Positions 1 to 10,130 of a stretch of 64,000 bases of DNA are shown here, one piece after another (position 1 is the stretch's first letter; the number at the start of each line of letters is the position of its first letter). Below the pieces are notes generated by a model, which ran no database searches, was not told where the DNA came from, and saw nothing but the letters and a program-made list of their open reading frames with translations. A program made the position numbers and the translations under genes. The stretch is from NCBI RefSeq assembly GCF_035046505.1, contig NC_089825.1, positions 2,259,029-2,323,028 on the forward strand. Reading direction: 5' to 3'. Origin of the DNA: Tiliqua scincoides. Lineage: Eukaryota > Chordata > Lepidosauria > Squamata > Scincidae.

Positions 1-400
1 ACTAATCCCCCCACTGCCCCCCATTTCCCTGGCAAATCAAACTCATTTCTCCTGGAAAAGAACCCAGCAACCCCCAAGGAGGCAGCCATAGAGTGAGGTG
101 CTCAGCTGCTTACATCATAAGGGCAACTGTCAGGACACTTCACAGGCTGGTCAGGTAGGAATTTTGTAGACCCTCAGCCAGTACCCGCCAACCTGGACAA
201 CCTCTGGCACTGCCCATGAACAAGACACGCTGTGCCTGGTTTCAATGATATCCGATGAAGGTCTCTGGATGGCCAAGGGTGAGAGATGCCCACTAAAGAC
301 CCAGACTGTTCTCATCCGTATAAGCCCCCTTGAGAAATAATCACATCATAAGGCAGAGAACCACTTTTTAACAAAATAAATCGAACAAGAAGCCAACTTT
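1..400. other. No gene recognised
   Basis: No coding exon or RNA gene was recognised here. The minus-strand peptide gene copy A seems to end just to the right, so this stretch is probably downstream flank. Confidence 0.4.
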
Positions 401-410
401 TTCAAAGTTC

Positions 411-416
411 TTTACT
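411..416 (-). terminator. Possible poly(A) signal of peptide gene copy A
   Basis: The minus strand reads AGTAAA, a known variant of the AATAAA signal, about 190 bases after the stop codon of copy A. This suggests a short 3' UTR. It is inferred from position and motif only. Confidence 0.3.
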
Positions 417-604
417 GAAACCCACAGCTGCACACTATTAACATGTGGCAAACTCTGGGAGGGATGGGGGGGTACAAAGCCTTCTGGAGCAGGAAAATAT
501 TCCTTTGACCCACAGGATCATGCAGGCTGGCCCCCTTTGTTAAGCTGCTTGTGTGCACGCCCCAGTTGTGCTTCCCAGGAGGCCTGGAGGTCAGGTTCCA
601 CTTT

Positions 605-751
605 CTAGTTGGCAACAGACAATATTATCTTGTCTTTTCCACTGAGAAAAGTCTTGCAACTCGGCCGCCATTTCCAAATTTTTCTGCCATTTTCCACAAC
701 CAAGTAAGAACACCCACGCTTTGGGGGGGCGGGGTGCCGCACCCTCAGTCC
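605..751 (-). CDS. Secreted basic peptide gene copy A, exon 2 (mature peptide)
   Basis: The minus strand shows a pyrimidine-rich acceptor ending TTCTTTGCAG, then a 48-codon open exon and a TAG stop. It is in the same phase (0) as the donor of exon 1 at 1961-2107, so the two join into a 97-aa precursor. The exon begins with a short basic and proline-rich linker ending in the dibasic pair KR, a likely convertase site. The mature part follows, with core CSYLVVENGRKIWKWRPSC and a basic tail ending LSVAN. The two cysteines are 18 residues apart and could close one disulphide loop, giving a hairpin-like cationic peptide. The same core, with mostly conservative changes, recurs in copy B. I do not recognise the family. 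An antimicrobial or hormone-like role fits the layout but is inference. Confidence 0.6.
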   Translation of the reverse strand, partial: GLRVRHPAPPKRGCSYLVVENGRKIWKWRPSCKTFLSGKDKIILSVAN

Positions 752-900
752 CTGCAAAGAAGAGACCTGTGGGAGAGAACCCGAGCTGAATGGTGGGAAA
801 TGAGGGGGAGAATTACATGCGTGCACGCACAGAGCAGAGCTGTTCCAACAGGTCGCAATTCCTCGCTAACGTGATGGAAAATTGCTAACATTGTGGAACT

Positions 901-1046
901 GTTACCCTGCAGATGGCTGATCTCGTCTGATCTTGGAAGCTAAGCAGGTTCAGGCCTGGTTAGTACTTGGATGGGAGACCTCCTGGGAATACTGGGCTTA
1001 TACTGTAGGCTTATACCATAGTCTTTCGAGAATGAAGGTTGCCAAC
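901..1046 (+). repeat. 5S rRNA-derived SINE
   Basis: Bases from about 904 to 1010 closely follow vertebrate 5S rRNA, including the stretches GATCTCGTCTGATCTTGGAA, GGCCTGGTTAGTACTTGG and ATGGGAGACC, which carry the internal pol III promoter. A 35-bp tail beginning ATACCATAGTCTTTCGAGA follows and ends GGTTGCCAAC. The 9-bp sequence TGTGGAACT flanks both ends as a target-site duplication. 5S-derived SINEs are known from squamates. The tail is shared with LINE pieces elsewhere in the window, and the element lies in the intron of peptide gene copy A. Confidence 0.8.
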
Positions 1047-1439
1047 CATGTGGAACTTTGTTTCTGCTCTCTAGAGCAGTACAAGCAAGGCCACTGGTCC
1101 AACCGCAACACCCCTGCTCTCAAGGCTCTCCCCCCAGCCCCAACACATGCACACATTGCAGAAGGCTGGAAGCTTTCTAGCACGTGCAGTGCCACATCCT
1201 TGGGCAAACATGCTCAAATCCCTCCAAAATGTTGACAAATCACTCTGAGCTCTAAAGGGCTCTGAAGCGCAATTGAACTGAACAAGCAGCCTGCCAAAAA
1301 CCTCTTGCTCTGCAGTAGCCTGCCCTAGCCTGACTGAAAGAGGAAGGGGACCCTTCTGCATTTGGTCAAAGGTGAAAAAGGAGCCAAACATAAGGAGAAG
1401 CTGTGAATGGACCAGCATGAACCAGGGACATGCAGTGGG

Positions 1440-1560
1440 TGGAGAGGCAGAGCCTCCCCAACAGAGTCCTTCAAAAAGTACCTTACACAGCAGCAGCAGC
1501 AGCACTCTTCAAATGACTCCAGTGGGGAGGCTCTGCCTCACCCGCCTCCCCACCCACCAC
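1440..1560. repeat. Fold-back repeat (GAGGCAGAGCCTCC family)
   Basis: Inverted arms around GGCAGAGCCTCCCCA and TGGGGAGGCTCTGCC are separated by a short (CAG)n run. The same arm unit recurs at 45045-45270 and 54800-55100. It looks like a non-autonomous fold-back element, but I could not fix its ends or superfamily. Confidence 0.5.
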
Positions 1561-1960
1561 ATGTCCCTGCCATGAACCTCCCCAGCTGTATGTCAAGCAG
1601 CAGGCTACATGCAGAACAAACAAGCCTGGGCTGCCGAGTCTGCCCTCCGGCATCAGAAGGTCTTTGCTCATCCGACCAGGGCCTGCTTTGTCCAGTCTCC
1701 TTTGCAAGACTCCCAGGTCCAGGCTGTTCCCCCCTAAAAAGGCCTTTCCTGACCAGCTGCAACTTCTTTCCCACCCAGCCCTGCTGCAGCAGCCTTCTGT
1801 GTGGCTGTACCTGGGTACCCACTTGCAGGTGCCTGCACCCCATCCCAGCCCATGTGCAGAGGGAATGTCGAGTGGCAGGGCCAGAAACTCAGGCCTCTCC
1901 CCAGCCAGGAAGCGCTTTTTGTAATCAAGCAGGTATCACATGCCCCAGCTCTGCACTCAC

Positions 1961-2107
1961 CCGCAGCACCTCCTTTCGGGCTCCATCCTCTGGATTTTCT
2001 CCTGCTGCTTCCAGGGTGGAACCTCCAGAAGCAGAGGGGCCTTGCCTGGGGGCAGCCCAACCCAATTCCAAACCCACCATAAGCAAGAGCAGCCAGGCAC
2101 AGTGCAT
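1961..2107 (-). CDS. Secreted basic peptide gene copy A, exon 1 (signal peptide and pro-region)
   Basis: This exon has 49 codons from ATG at 2107 to a consensus donor (CGG|GTGAGT) in phase 0. The N-terminus is MHCAWLLLLMVGLELGWAAP, a clear signal peptide with probable cleavage around GWA|AP. A Gly/Ser/Glu-rich, largely acidic pro-segment with PEDGARKEVLR at its end follows. It pairs with exon 2 at 605-751 across a 1.2-kb intron that contains a 5S SINE and a fold-back repeat. The near-identical exon of copy B (5437-5583) and the looser match at 14269-14412 support it as real coding sequence. I see no TATA box close upstream. A long antisense open frame over this region is a shadow. Confidence 0.65.
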
Positions 2108-2879
2108 GGCCTCCTGAGACCAGTAGGTTGCAGGTCTGCAAGCCGAGAGCCTCCTTCTGTCAAGGAGAAGGAACAAGACGGGGTGGTTTGAGGGACACTG
2201 CTTCGGGGGAACTGGAACAAGGAACATGAAACCGCCTCTCAGCAGTTGCCGCCCCAAGATTTCCACACTGCATGAAAACTCAGTGTGCAGTTGGAGTGTC
2301 CTCAGGGGGCTTGCACAAGAAGCGACAACCTTGGCTGCGGACTTGCCAGCACTCAGTTCAGGCCGGCAGCCACATAGAGAAACATGCACAAGCCTATCCT
2401 TGTTCTTCAAGATCCGTCCACTGCTCCTACAGGCTGATCATGCAGACTCCCAAAATGGGACATTGCAGGCTGACTTTCCCTGCCTGTCGGTCATCACAAA
2501 TGGCTCTACAAGTATTTTTTTATTTTTCCCCTAGTGCGAGAGCCCTTAGGCCTGGCGCCCAGCTGGGAGCAATTGATCCAATTGTCTGAAAGCTGACTTG
2601 GGACAAGGGCTTGTATGAGGCAAGCTGGATCTTCAGCCCCTCCACCTCTCCAGGGAAACATCCACATTCCCCAGAGGGAGGATCAGATGTGGGGTGACTG
2701 AATGCAGGAGAATTCACACAGGTGTGTGCATTGCAAAATGTCTGGCATGTGCCAGTGAGCCATCCCACATCTTGCCAATTTGTGAAGTGGCTTGTGTGCG
2801 CTTCCCTGTCATGTTTCCCAAGAGTCCTGAAGGTCGGGTTCCTCTTGCAGACAATATTTTGTTCTTTTCTTCAGATCCA

Positions 2880-3697
2880 CAACTAAGGCTACACCTGGAG
2901 TATTGTGTCCAGTTCTGGTCGCCACATCTCAAAAAGGACGTAGTGGAAATGGAAAAGGTGCAAAAGAGAGCGACTAAGGGTGCAATCCTAACCCCTTATG
3001 TCAGTGATTTCCAGCACTGACATAAGGGCAATGCAGCTCTGAGGTAAAGAAACAAACATTCCCTTACTTTGAGGAGACCTCCGTGAGTGACACTCAACTG
3101 CAGGATGCAGCACATGTCCCATTGGCACCGCTATGCCAGTGCTGGAAAGCACTGACATAAGGGGTTAAGATTGCACCCTAAGATGATTACTGGGCTGTGA
3201 CATCTTCCTTATGAGGATAGGCTGCAACGTTTGGGCCTCTTCAGCCTAGAAAAGAGGCGCCTGAGGGGGGACTTGATTGAGACATACAAAATCATGCAGG
3301 GAAGGATAAATTGGATAGAGAGATGCTCTTTACACTCTCACATAACACCAGAACCAGGGGACATCCACTCAAATTGAGTGTTGGGAGAGTTAGGTCAAAC
3401 AAAAGAAAATATTTCTTTACTCAGTGAGTAGTTGATCTGTGGAACTCCTTCCCATAGGATGTGGTGATGGCAAGTTTCTGGAGGAAAAATCCATTACAGG
3501 TTACAAGCCATGATGTGTATGTGCAACCTCCTGAATTTAGAAATGGGCTATGTCAGATGCAAGGGAGGGCTCCAGGATGCAGGTCACTTGTTGTCTGGTG
3601 TGCTCCCTGGGGCGTTTGGTGGGCCGCTGTGGGATGCAGGAAGCTGGACTAGATGGGCCTACGGCCTGATCCAGTGGGGCTGTTTTCCCTGTTTCCA
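2880..3697 (+). mobile_element. CR1-clade LINE 3' fragment inserted in exon 2 of peptide gene copy B
   Basis: The fragment starts in the C-terminal part of the reverse transcriptase ORF (LEYCVQFWSPHLKKD, KVQKRATK) and runs through the usual 3' end with GGACTAGATGGGCCTACGGCCTGATCCAGTGGGGCTG. It matches the longer copies at 6068-7466 and 57892-59385. It carries a Harbinger-like MITE at 2978-3178. On its left side the sequence resumes homology with the end of copy A exon 2, so it sits inside the duplicated exon. Confidence 0.8.
2978..3178 (-). mobile_element. Harbinger-like MITE (201 bp) with TAA target duplication
   Basis: The terminal inverted repeats read GGGTGCAATCCTAACCCCTT and, reversed at the other end, GGGTGCAATCTTAACCCCTT. 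TAA flanks both sides at 2975-2977 and 3179-3181; removing the element and one TAA restores the LINE reading GCGACTAAGATGATT. A 3-bp TWA duplication and GGG-starting ends are typical of PIF/Harbinger elements. The copy at 23608-23808 has exactly the same length. Confidence 0.8.
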
Positions 3698-3817
3698 GGG
3701 TTCACGGGAAAAACTCAAGCAGCCAGGTCGCCATTTCAAAACCTTTTTGCCGTTTTCCACTACAACGTAGGAGCACCAATGCCTTGTTGGGTTGGCAGAG
3801 CGCTGCACCTTCTCATA
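3659..3817 (-). CDS. Secreted basic peptide gene copy B, exon 2, interrupted by a LINE
   Basis: An acceptor (TTTTTTGGAG) is followed in phase 0 by an open frame carrying CSYVVVENGKKVLKWRPGC, the counterpart of the copy A core. Both cysteines, the VENG turn and the KWRP motif are kept. The CR1 insertion at 2880-3697 interrupts the exon after REP, so the reading frame finishes inside transposon sequence. The part of the exon homologous to the copy A end lies beyond the LINE near 2830-2880. The KR pair before the first cysteine in copy A is replaced by TRHW. Copy B may be a decaying paralogue, or may make a peptide with a transposon-derived tail; the sequence alone cannot decide. Confidence 0.45.
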   Translation of the reverse strand, partial: YEKVQRSANPTRHWCSYVVVENGKKVLKWRPGCLSFSREPWKQGKQPHWIRP

Positions 3818-4706
3818 CTCCAAAAAAGATATCTGTGGGAGACAGCAAGAACCCAGGCTGAAGTGGTGGGGAATGAGGCAGAGAAGGCAAGCATGTACGT
3901 ACACACACAGACTTTTCAAAGAGTCAGCTCTAGCTGCACAATTCTATTTCCTCACACACCCTTCTGCTGTCCACACTCCCCACCTCCCTCCCAGGGGGTG
4001 ATTGTGTGAGACAAGAATCCTGCAGCAGACCTCTTCCAATGGGTCACAATGTATCACTAACAGCTCTCTGGAGCAGCACAAACAGGGCCACTTTGGCCAG
4101 TTCACAACACTCCAGCTCTCAAACCATGGATCACTCATTGAACCTTCCCCCATCCGCCCCCCAACACATGCACACATTACACAAAGCTGAAAGATCTTTT
4201 GTACATGCTGTGCCACTTGCCAGAACAAGCCACCATAAACAGCACTGCGTGCTCTGGAGGGAGCAAAGGGAAAAGGAGGCGCTCGGGCCCTTTGGAGACA
4301 TTTCCAAGTATCTACCTGGACATTTCCTGTTGCTCTCAATGAACACAATGAATGAAAAAAGCAGCTTGGATGAAGATGCTCAAGTCCCTCCAAAATGTTT
4401 ACAACTCACCCTGAGCTTTAAAGGGCGCTAAGAGGCAAGAAGCTCCTCTCCCCGGCTCCTGCCTTACCCTCTTGCTCTGCACCAGCCTGCCCTAGTCTGG
4501 TTGAAAGGGAAAAGGGGATGGATCCTTGTGTATTTGGTCAGTGGTGCAAGAGGAGGCGAAAGGCGCTGTCATGAATGGACCAGCATGAACCTGACCAGCT
4601 GTGAGTCGAGCAGCAGTCTGGGGGTGACCACAAGGAATCACCAGGCCTGCACTGACTAGCGCCAATATTGTCTGGCCTGTTTTTTCTTTTTACTCAAATC
4701 ACCATC

Positions 4707-5071
4707 ATCGCTAAAATTGAGTGTTCTAAAACAAAAGAAACTGTTTCTTTAACCAGCGTGTGATTGGTCTATGGAACTCCTTGCCATGGGATGTGGTGAT
4801 GGCACCTGTAGGCCTAGATGCCTTTAAAAGAGGTTGGATAGATGGATGGAGAAAAAGTCCATCACAAGATAAAAGCATGACGGGTGTGTGCAACCTCCAG
4901 GTTTTTTAAATAGGCTACCGCAGAATGCCAGATGCAAGAGAGGGCACCAGGATGCAGGTTTCTTGAGGGCTCCCCAAGGCGTCTGCTGGGCCACTGGAAG
5001 ATACAGGAAGCTGGACTAGGTGGGCCTTTGGCCTGATCCAGCAGGGCTCTTCTGAAGTTCTTATGTTCTTA
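4707..5071 (+). mobile_element. CR1-clade LINE 3' end
   Basis: This is a diverged copy of the 3' end: WNSLPWDVVMAP-like coding traces, then GGAAGCTGGACTAGGTGGGC and the 3' repeat tail GTTCTTATGTTCTTA. It lies in the intron of peptide gene copy B and is absent from copy A. Confidence 0.75.
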
Positions 5072-5436
5072 TTCAGCAGTGCAGATTCAACTTGCAGAGC
5101 AAGTGAACATGGCCTGCCAAGCCTGCCCTCTGGCATCAGAAGGTCCTTGCTCATCCGACCAGGGCCTGCCTTGTCCAGTCTCCTTTGCAAGACTCCCAGG
5201 TCCAGGCTGTTCCCCCCTAAAAAGGCCTTTCCGTGCAACTTCTTTCCCACCCAGTCCTGCTGCAGCAGCCTTCTGTGTGGCTGTTCCTGGGTGTCCACTT
5301 GAAGACGCCTACATCCCATCCCATCCCATGTGCAGAGGGAATGTCAAGTGGCAGGGCCAGAAACTCAGGCCTCTCCCCAGCCAGGAAGGGCTGTTTGCCA
5401 TCGAGCAGGTATCACGTGCACCAGCTCTGCACTCAC

Positions 5437-5583
5437 CCGCAGCATCTCCTGTTGGACTTCATCCTCTGGATCTCCTCCTGCTGCTTCCAGGGTGGAACCT
5501 CCAGAAGCAGAGGGGCCTTGCTTGGGGGCAGCCCAGCCCAGTACCAAACCCACCATAAGCAAGAGCAGCCAGGCCCAGCGCAT
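5437..5583 (-). CDS. Secreted basic peptide gene copy B, exon 1 (signal peptide and pro-region)
   Basis: This exon has 49 codons from ATG at 5583 to a GTGAGT donor in phase 0. Its start MRWAWLLLLMVGLVLGWAAP is a strong signal peptide. The pro-segment (PSASGGSTLEAAGGDPEDEV) is acidic and almost identical to that of copy A. It pairs with the exon at 3659-3817. Length, phase and splice site are the same as in copy A and differences are mostly substitutions, as expected for a duplicated coding exon. Confidence 0.6.
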
Positions 5584-6067
5584 GGCCTCCTGAGACCAGC
5601 AGGTTGCAGATCTGCAAGCTGAGAGCCTCCTCCTGTCAAGGAGAAGGAACAAGACGGAGTGGTTTGAGGGACACCTTCCTCCAAAGGGAAGTGCCTGAAC
5701 CTCTGACTGCTCCAGGGGAAGCAGGGATGGGGAACATGAAACCGCCTCTCAGCAGTTGCCGCCCCAAGATTTCCACACTGCATGAAAACTCAGTGTGCAG
5801 TTGGAGTGTCGTCAGGGGGCTTGCACAAGAAGCGACACCTTGGCTGCGGACCTGCCAGTGTTTGGTTCAGGCCGGCAGCCCCACAGGAAAACACACAAGG
5901 GCCCTGTCCTCCTCCTTCAAGATCCGTCCACTGCTCCTACAGGCTGACCACACAGACTCCCGAAACAGGACATTGCAGAGTGACTTTCCCTGCCTGTCGG
6001 TCATCACAAATGGCTGCAGATGTTGTAGATTTGGGACCAGGCTTTTAGGAGGGAAGCTGGAGCTTCA

Positions 6068-7466
6068 GCTCCAGGCCTTGCTGAGGGAGAGTCAGCATGG
6101 CTTCTGTAAGGGTAAGTCTTGCCTCACAAACCTTATAGAATTCTTTGAAAAGGTCAACAGGCATGTGGATGCGGGAGAACCCGTGGACATTATATATCTG
6201 GACTTTCAGAAGGCGTTTGACACGGTCCCTCACCAAAGGCTACTGAAAAAACTCCACAGTCAGGGAATTAGAGGACAGGTCCTCTCGTGGATTGAGAACT
6301 GGTTGGAGGCCAGGAAGCAGAGAGTGGGTGTCAATGGGCAATTTTCACAATGGAGAGAGGTGAAAAGCGGTGTGCCCCAAGGATCTGTCCTGGGACCGGT
6401 GCTTTTCAACCTCTTCATAAATGACCTGGAGACAGGGTTGAGCAGTGAAGTGGCTAAGTTTGCAGACGACACCAAACTTTTCCGAGTGGTAAAGACCAGA
6501 AGTGATTGTGAGGAGCTCCAGAAGGATCTCTCCAGACTGGCAGAATGGGCAGCAAAATGGCAGATGCGCTTCAATGTCAGTAAGTGTAAAGTCATGCACA
6601 TTGGGGCAAAAAATCAAAACTTTAGATATAGGCTGATGGGTTCTGAGCTGTCTGTGACAGATCAGGAGAGAGATCTTGGGGTGGTGGTGGACAGGTCGAT
6701 GAAAGTGTCGACCCAATGTGCGGCGGCAGTGAAGAAGGCCAATTCTATGCTTGGGATCATTAGGAAGGGTATTGAGAACAAAACGGCTAGTATTATAATG
6801 CCGTTGTACAAATCTATGGTAAGGCCACACCTGGAGTATTGTGTCCAGTTCTGGTCGCCGCATCTCAAAAAAGACATAGTGGAAGTGGAAAAGGTGCAAA
6901 AGAGAGCGACTAAGATGATTACGGGGCTGGGGCACCTTCTTATGAGGAAAGGCTACGGCGTTTGGGCCTCTTCAGCCTAGAAAAGAGACGCTTGAGGGGG
7001 GACATGATTGAGACATACAAAATTATGCAGGGGATGGACAGAGTGGATAGGGAGATGCTCTTTACACTCTCACATAATACCAGAACCAGGGGACATCCAC
7101 TAAAATTGAGTGTTGGGCGGGTTAGGACAGACAAAAGAAAATATTTCTTTACTCAGCGCGTGGTCGGTCTGTGGAACTCCTTGCCACAGGATGTGGTGCT
7201 GGCGTCTAGCCTAGACGCCTTTAAAAGGGGATTGGACGAGTTTCTGGAGGAAAAATCCATTATGGGGTACAAGCGATGATGTGTATGCGCAACCTCCTGA
7301 TTTTAGGAATGGGTTAAGTCAGAATGCCAGATGTAGGGGAGAGCACCAGGATGAGGTCTCTTGTTATCTGGTGTGCTCCCTGGGGCATTTGGTGGGCCGC
7401 TGTGAGATACAGGAAGCTGGACTAGATGGGCCTATGGCCTGATCCAGTGGGGCTGTTCTTATGTTC
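6068..7466 (+). mobile_element. CR1-clade LINE, 5'-truncated, with reverse transcriptase
   Basis: About 1.4 kb covers the second half of ORF2. Visible blocks are [55 protein letters not shown] and the catalytic FADDTKLF, then LEYCVQFWSPHLKKD, GLFSLEKRRLRGDMIETYK and RVVGLWNSLPQDVVLASS. The coding part is open apart from a frame change near 6945, where copies at 37.8 kb read PYEERLRR. The element ends with the family 3' sequence and GTTCTTATG. It begins where the peptide gene duplication ends, so it may have landed at that junction. Confidence 0.88.
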
Positions 7467-7821
7467 ACCACCACCTGTCCTGGGAAATACAGAAGTACCA
7501 GAGGGAAGGTCAGGTGTGGGGTGGCTGAAGCAGGAGGATTCACACAGGTCTCTGCGTTGCAAAATGAGTGGCCTGTATCAATGAGCCATTCCCGATATCT
7601 CCCCACAGACAACCTCCTCCAACCCAAATCTAATGGAGGAGGAGGACTAAAAGGTCACTTTCATCACCAAGGCAGAAAAGTTCAGATTTGAAGGAATTAT
7701 GCAATGGGGTTTCATGTGGGAATGAGGCCCGAATGTCCTTTAGGGCAGCAGCTTCTTCAGCCTTTTGCTGACCTTGCAAAATCTTTTGCCGCAATAACTC
7801 TTTTGAAAGCTGCCTTCTGTT

Positions 7822-7900
7822 CAGTGGTGTAGCTAGAAGGGGTGCAAAGCACTAAGTTTTGCAGGAGCCTCAATGCTCCATGCAAGCGGTCTCCTCAGGG
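7822..7900 (+). repeat. Partial fold-back hAT MITE (CAGTGGYGTAGCTA family)
   Basis: One arm starting CAGTGGTGTAGCTAGAAGGG, followed by GTGCAAAGCACTAAG, matches the left half of the full copy at 8344. The opposite arm is missing or unrecognisable. Confidence 0.5.
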
Positions 7901-8343
7901 TAAGGGGACATTTACCCCCTTGCTCTGAGTTAAAACCCATCAGCCACTGTGGGTCAGAAGTGTGAGTTTTCTGTTCAGGCGGATCGGGCCCAGGAAGGAA
8001 GTTAAGATTCCGCATATGCTTGCTGCTGAAACTACCTCACTCCCAGACCTGATCCCTAGTTCACCACTGTGGGAAGGGGCTGGACCTTTGGTGTGACCCA
8101 CCACGGCTCTCCTTGGGGAGCCAGGACAAGGGTTGCCGACCCAATGCTTTCCATTCACCCAAGTCACACAGCAGGAGTCAGCAACATACCGCCCCCAGGC
8201 CAGATCCAGCCTGCTACAGAAAGTTATCTGGCCCATGCAGAGCTCAGCGAAGCCTCCCACCCAATTTGCCGTATGCTGCACAAGCCCCAGGTCACACAAG
8301 CAGCTGTGCCGCTTCCTATATGGCAAACAGCAGTGATCCTTTG

Positions 8344-8572
8344 CAGTGGCATAGCTAGAAGGGGTGCAAAGCACTAAGTCTTGCAGGGAGCCTCACCGCA
8401 TCATGCAAGGGACCCCTCCCCCTTGGAGCCATTCTGGGCATACACCTCCGTTTTGCTCCCACTACCTGAAATGGCTCTGAAGGGGAAGGGGAGGAGCCCC
8501 TTGCATGCTGCGGTGATGCTCCTGCAGAACTTAATGCTTTGCACCCCTTCTACCCATACAGCTAAACCTTTA
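8344..8572. mobile_element. Fold-back hAT MITE
   Basis: Long inverted arms begin CAGTGGCATAGCTAGAAGGG and close with the imperfect complement ACCCATACAGCTA. The arms share GTGCAAAGCACTAAG and the GCATGCAAGGG-type segment. It is the same family as 45514-45681, where an 8-bp target duplication is clear. Flanks ATCCTTTG and AACCTTTA could be a decayed duplication. Confidence 0.6.
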
Positions 8573-8792
8573 CCTCCCAGGCCAAGCTCCACACAGCCGC
8601 TTCCAGGAGCTTGGCAACCCAAAAGTTTGTCCCCTTTGCCAACCCTTGCCATACAGGGTGGTTTGTTTTAAATATCAAGGGTTGCAGTAGATCCGGATTG
8701 TCACACCCTTTGCTACATGCTCATGCTGGACTTGCAACTCCCCAACCTCACTGATGGGGCATGTACTTATGCCTTGCCACCCCAGCACCAGA

Positions 8793-8930
8793 ACATAAGA
8801 ACATAAGAACAGCCCCACTGGATCAGGCCATAGGCCCATCTAGTCCAGCTTCCTGTATCTCACAGCGGCCCACCAAATGCCCCAGGGAGCACACCAGATA
8901 ACAAGAGACCTCATCCTGGTGCCCTCCCCA
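8793..8930 (-). mobile_element. CR1-clade LINE 3' end
   Basis: The plus strand reads AACATAAGAACAGCCCCACT followed by the reverse complement of the LINE 3' end (CCATCTAGTCCAGCTTCC, AGCGGCCCACCAAATG). It is a short truncated copy in minus orientation. Confidence 0.8.
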
Positions 8931-10130
8931 GGTAAGCCATAGGACACATGGGGGAAGTGACTGCAGTGCCAAGGAAATCTCTCCTGACTTCTGAGTAGGT
9001 GAGGGGTGGAGGTGCAGGCACGCACCCCTAAAATAATGCCCCCAACGAGGCTTGTGCCCCAGGGCTCCCACCAAGCTGGCATCAACCCTGGCAGTGAGAG
9101 TTTTTGTATTCCCAACCTCTACAAACTTAAAGGGAAAATGTATTTTGCAAAAATCAATGAGTTTGGCAGTTTCCTCTTCCCCGCATGCTGTGCCCAACTG
9201 CTAAGTTTTTTAGCAGGGCACAGGGAGAATGACATCTTTAATAAAGATAGGAAAGAAAGCAAACTCATCACCAACGATCACTCCAAGAACAGCCACTCGT
9301 GCTCAGGGTGTCGCTGTGTTTTCTCTCTCCCACCTCACTTTCTGGCTAACCACTGGGTTTTCTGGTTCTTAAGCTCCGCCTTTCAAGATAGCAGCAGGTG
9401 ACTGTTCAAAAGAAACTTCCAAGATGATGGTTTTCAAGACAGCAGCACCGAGCTCTCCGTGACCTGCTGAAAATAGGCTCATAGCCCCCAGATTGGGAAT
9501 GACCAGCACAGATCAACACTGCCACCTGGCTGGATTTGAAGGGGCCTTTTGGAGCCCAGCAGCAGACCACACTCTTCCAGGTGTCTTAGCTCCAAGGCCA
9601 CAATAGCAGTTCACTCCAGAGTTGGCAGCCCAGGAAGCTACCCAAGCAAACAGGAAGGGGCAGAGCCAGCTAGCCCAGCCACCAATTCAGTAAGCTTCAG
9701 CTAAAGAGTAGGGGGGAGTACTACCAGCTTCCATTCCTGCTTGATTCTGACCCCTGAGCAGAGCGATTATCACTCTGCTCCAACCTTCAATTTTATTTTT
9801 TGTTCACATGAGAAGATTCCTGCATCCTGGAATTGCAATGGTCTTCATCCTGGGTGTCGCACTTTATCTACTTCCAGCCTGCTCACCCAGTAAGAAAATA
9901 CCAGTGTTTTGTCTTCTGAGGTTATTTTCTCTTTTTTCATACTAGGAACATGAAGGCACAGGTAGATTACCCCTTATTCAGACATCCAAAATCCAGAAAC
10001 CTTCCCATCCCAACCACAATAGAAACTATCAGGGAAGGGTCACAATTAGTGACCGATGCATTAACCGAAACATGTTACTGCAACAATAAAATTATCATTC
10101 ATTAGAGACAAAATAAAACTTGGACTTACA
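8931..10130. other. No gene recognised
   Basis: I see no supported exon, RNA gene or clear transposon in this 1.2 kb. Open frames are short and lack splice or homology support. Confidence 0.4.

Larger units (their letters stand above)
600..2510. repeat. Tandem duplication unit 1 (contains peptide gene copy A)
   Basis: This block aligns by eye with 2800-2880 plus 3700-6018: the same order of exon 2, intron, exon 1 and upstream sequence, with different transposons in each copy. The right-hand homology stops near GTCATCACAAATGGCT in both copies. The offset is about 3.1-3.5 kb. Confidence 0.7.
3700..6018. repeat. Tandem duplication unit 2 (contains peptide gene copy B)
   Basis: This is the homologue of 600-2510. 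It lacks the 5S SINE and the fold-back repeat of unit 1 but carries its own LINE pieces at 4707-5071 and at the left edge. The duplication therefore predates those insertions. Confidence 0.7.

Noticed and set aside
901-1046. Functional 5S rRNA gene
   Set aside because: The 5' end and several internal bases differ from 5S rRNA. A non-5S tail and a target duplication are present, so it is a SINE.
1407-2117. 236-aa plus-strand open frame
   Set aside because: It runs antisense across exon 1 of copy A, has no domain, and is explained by the GC-rich minus-strand coding exon.
1734-5319. Alternative second exons of the peptide genes just left of exon 1 (around 1734-1840 and 5200-5319)
   Set aside because: Acceptors are weak, and copies A and B shift frame relative to each other there. 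The exons at 605-751 and 3659-3817 keep phase and cysteine pattern instead.
5604-6980. 458-aa plus-strand open frame
   Set aside because: Its first part is antisense to the upstream region of peptide gene copy B, and the rest is the CR1 LINE reverse transcriptase. It is not a host gene.
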